From: an uncultured bacterium | GTDB taxonomy: Bacteria > Planctomycetota > JAJSAM01 > JAJVHW01 | DNA length: 64,000 nucleotides | Direction of reading: 5' to 3' | Assembly (NCBI GenBank): GCA_937996235.1 | Contig: CALKVK010000035.1 | Coordinates: 248,001-312,000, forward strand | Part shown: positions 62,973 through 64,000 of the stretch, piece after piece | Layout: each line of letters starts with the position of its first letter | Position numbering within the stretch: position 1 is the stretch's first letter | Program-made: the position numbers and the translations under genes | The notes under the pieces: generated by a model | Seen by the model: only the letters and a program-made list of their open reading frames with translations | The model's database searches: none | Told to the model about the DNA's origin: nothing

Positions 62973-64000
62973 TCAGGCGTCGGCGGTCAGGGCGGGTTCG
63001 GGAGCCGCGCGCGGCTCGGCCGGCAGCCGCACGGTGAACGTGGTGCCGCGGCCGGGTGCCGTCGTCACGTCGATGCGCCCGCCGTGCGCGCGCACGATCC
63101 AGTCGACGATCGCGAGGCCGATCCCCGCACCCTCGCGGGCGTCGTTCCCGCCGGACACGCGATAGAAGCGCTCGAAGAGGTGCGGCACGTGCTCGGGCGC
63201 GATGCCCGGCCCGTCGTCGGCGACCGACAGCACGGCGTCGCCGCCGGTGCGTGCGAGGCGCACGCGCACGGTGCTCCCGCGGGGCGCGTACTTCACCGCG
63301 TTCGCGACGAGGTTCTGCACGAGCGCCGCGAGCGCTGCGCCGTCGCCGCGCACGACCACGTCCTCGCACGCCGCGTCGAGCGCGACCCCGGCGTCCTCGG
63401 CGAGGGGCGCGAGCTCGTCCGTGACGACGTGCACCACGTCGCCGAACGCCACGGGCGCCGTGTCGCAGCGCCCCGACTCGGCGCGCGCGAGCGCCAGCAG
63501 GTTCTCGGTGAGGCCGCGCATGCGCTGCGCGATGCGGAGCTGCCGCTCGAGTCCCGCGCGGTACTCGTCGGGCGTGCGCGCGCGGCGCAGCAACAGCTCG
63601 ACGTTGCCGAGCAGCACCGAGAGCGGCGTGCGCAGCTCGTGGCTCGCGTCCGACGCGAAGCGGCGCTCGCGCGCGAGGGCGGCGTCGAGGCGTTCGAGCG
63701 CGCCGTTCAGCGTCTCGGCGAGACTCGCGAGCTCGCCGACCACGGCCTCGGGCGGCAGCCGCCGCTGCGGCTCGTCGGGCGTCAGCCGCGCGGCCTCCTC
63801 GGTCATGCGCCGGATCGGGCGCAGCACCACACGCGCGACCAGCAGCCCGCCGGCGACGGTCACGACCAGCGCGCCGCCCGCGACGAGCGCCAGGAACGTG
63901 CGCAGCTCCGCGAGCGCGGCGTCGCGCGGGCGCGCGTCGGCCGCGACCATCACCTGGAAGCGGCGCTCCGCGTCGGTGGCGGCGCCGCCCTCCTCGCCGT
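62973..64000 (-). CDS. sensor histidine kinase (5' end cut by window)
   Basis: The frame is open to base 64000, so the N-terminus (first helix and part of the sensor) is missing; GTG 63953 is an internal codon, not the start. Visible order: end of a periplasmic domain, membrane helix (LVAGGALVVTVAGGLLVARVVL), HAMP, HisKA with the phospho-acceptor His in ASDASHELRTPLSVLLGN, and HATPase with N box LVQNLVANAVKYAP, G1 VADDGPGIAP and G2 GAGIGLAI. It is a two-component kinase. Its response regulator likely lies outside the window. It converges on the radical SAM gene, 10 nt apart. Confidence 0.92.
   Translation of the reverse strand, partial: GEEGGAATDAERRFQVMVAADARPRDAALAELRTFLALVAGGALVVTVAGGLLVARVVLRPIRRMTEEAARLTPDEPQRRLPPEAVVGELASLAETLNGALERLDAALARERRFASDASHELRTPLSVLLGNVELLLRRARTPDEYRAGLERQLRIAQRMRGLTENLLALARAESGRCDTAPVAFGDVVHVVTDELAPLAEDAGVALDAACEDVVVRGDGAALAALVQNLVANAVKYAPRGSTVRVRLARTGGDAVLSVADDGPGIAPEHVPHLFERFYRVSGGNDAREGAGIGLAIVDWIVRAHGGRIDVTTAPGRGTTFTVRLPAEPRAAPEPALTADA

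Overview
This window is very G+C-rich (about three quarters G+C by eye) and densely coded on both strands. The gene content points to an uncultured Planctomycetota-like bacterium. It has an RsmH with a long basic N-terminal leader, an ECF sigma factor with a membrane-anchored C-terminal extension, and TPR plus LamG/DUF1080-type proteins. It also has a sulfatase-fold membrane enzyme, FG-GAP/IPT and HEAT-repeat exported proteins, and an OmcB-like DUF11 lipoprotein. The phylum is an inference; no 16S rRNA gene is present.

Layout. 1-9.9 kb: a truncated FAD oxidoreductase, an NtrC-type regulator, an ALDH7-type dehydrogenase, a sulfatase-fold membrane protein, and a coupled thiC / TMTC-like pair. 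10-24.7 kb: mgtE overlapping a solitary D12 DNA methyltransferase, a dienelactone hydrolase, an RsmC-like methyltransferase, a secreted CAP-domain mosaic and pcm. Two paralogous exported HEAT proteins then flank a tandem Usp and a SpoU RNA methyltransferase, followed by ugd. 24.7-26.9 kb: a non-coding stretch, tRNA-Val and tRNA-Asp, a duplicated tRNA-Asp 3' end with a structured element, and three tandem overlapping genes for small membrane proteins. 26.9-41.3 kb: membrane-TPR protein, anchored carboxypeptidase-regulatory-like protein, GNAT-methyltransferase fusion, a four-gene pseudopilin/HEAT operon, GNAT, rsmH and two overlapping TPR/LamG-like genes. 41.4-54.3 kb: mainly envelope proteins (OmcB-like lipoprotein, metallophosphatase-tetraheme cytochrome fusion, RCK channel-like protein, FG-GAP protein) and a MITE-like inverted-repeat element. 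54.3-64 kb: an inverted repeat holding a response-regulator fragment, a GT-C glycosyltransferase, an ECF sigma factor, a Rieske fusion convergent with a ferritin-like protein, a membrane protein/winged-helix regulator pair with a palindromic operator before a radical SAM gene, and a truncated histidine kinase.

Expression. Many genes have a TAnnnT (mostly TAssCT) -10-like hexamer upstream. In five cases it ends exactly 6 nt before a GTG start codon, which predicts leaderless mRNAs. Other genes carry clear AGGAGG-type ribosome binding sites. Neighbouring genes seldom form a pathway; the clearest functional units are the pseudopilin operon, the regulator/operator/radical SAM unit and the small membrane-protein array.
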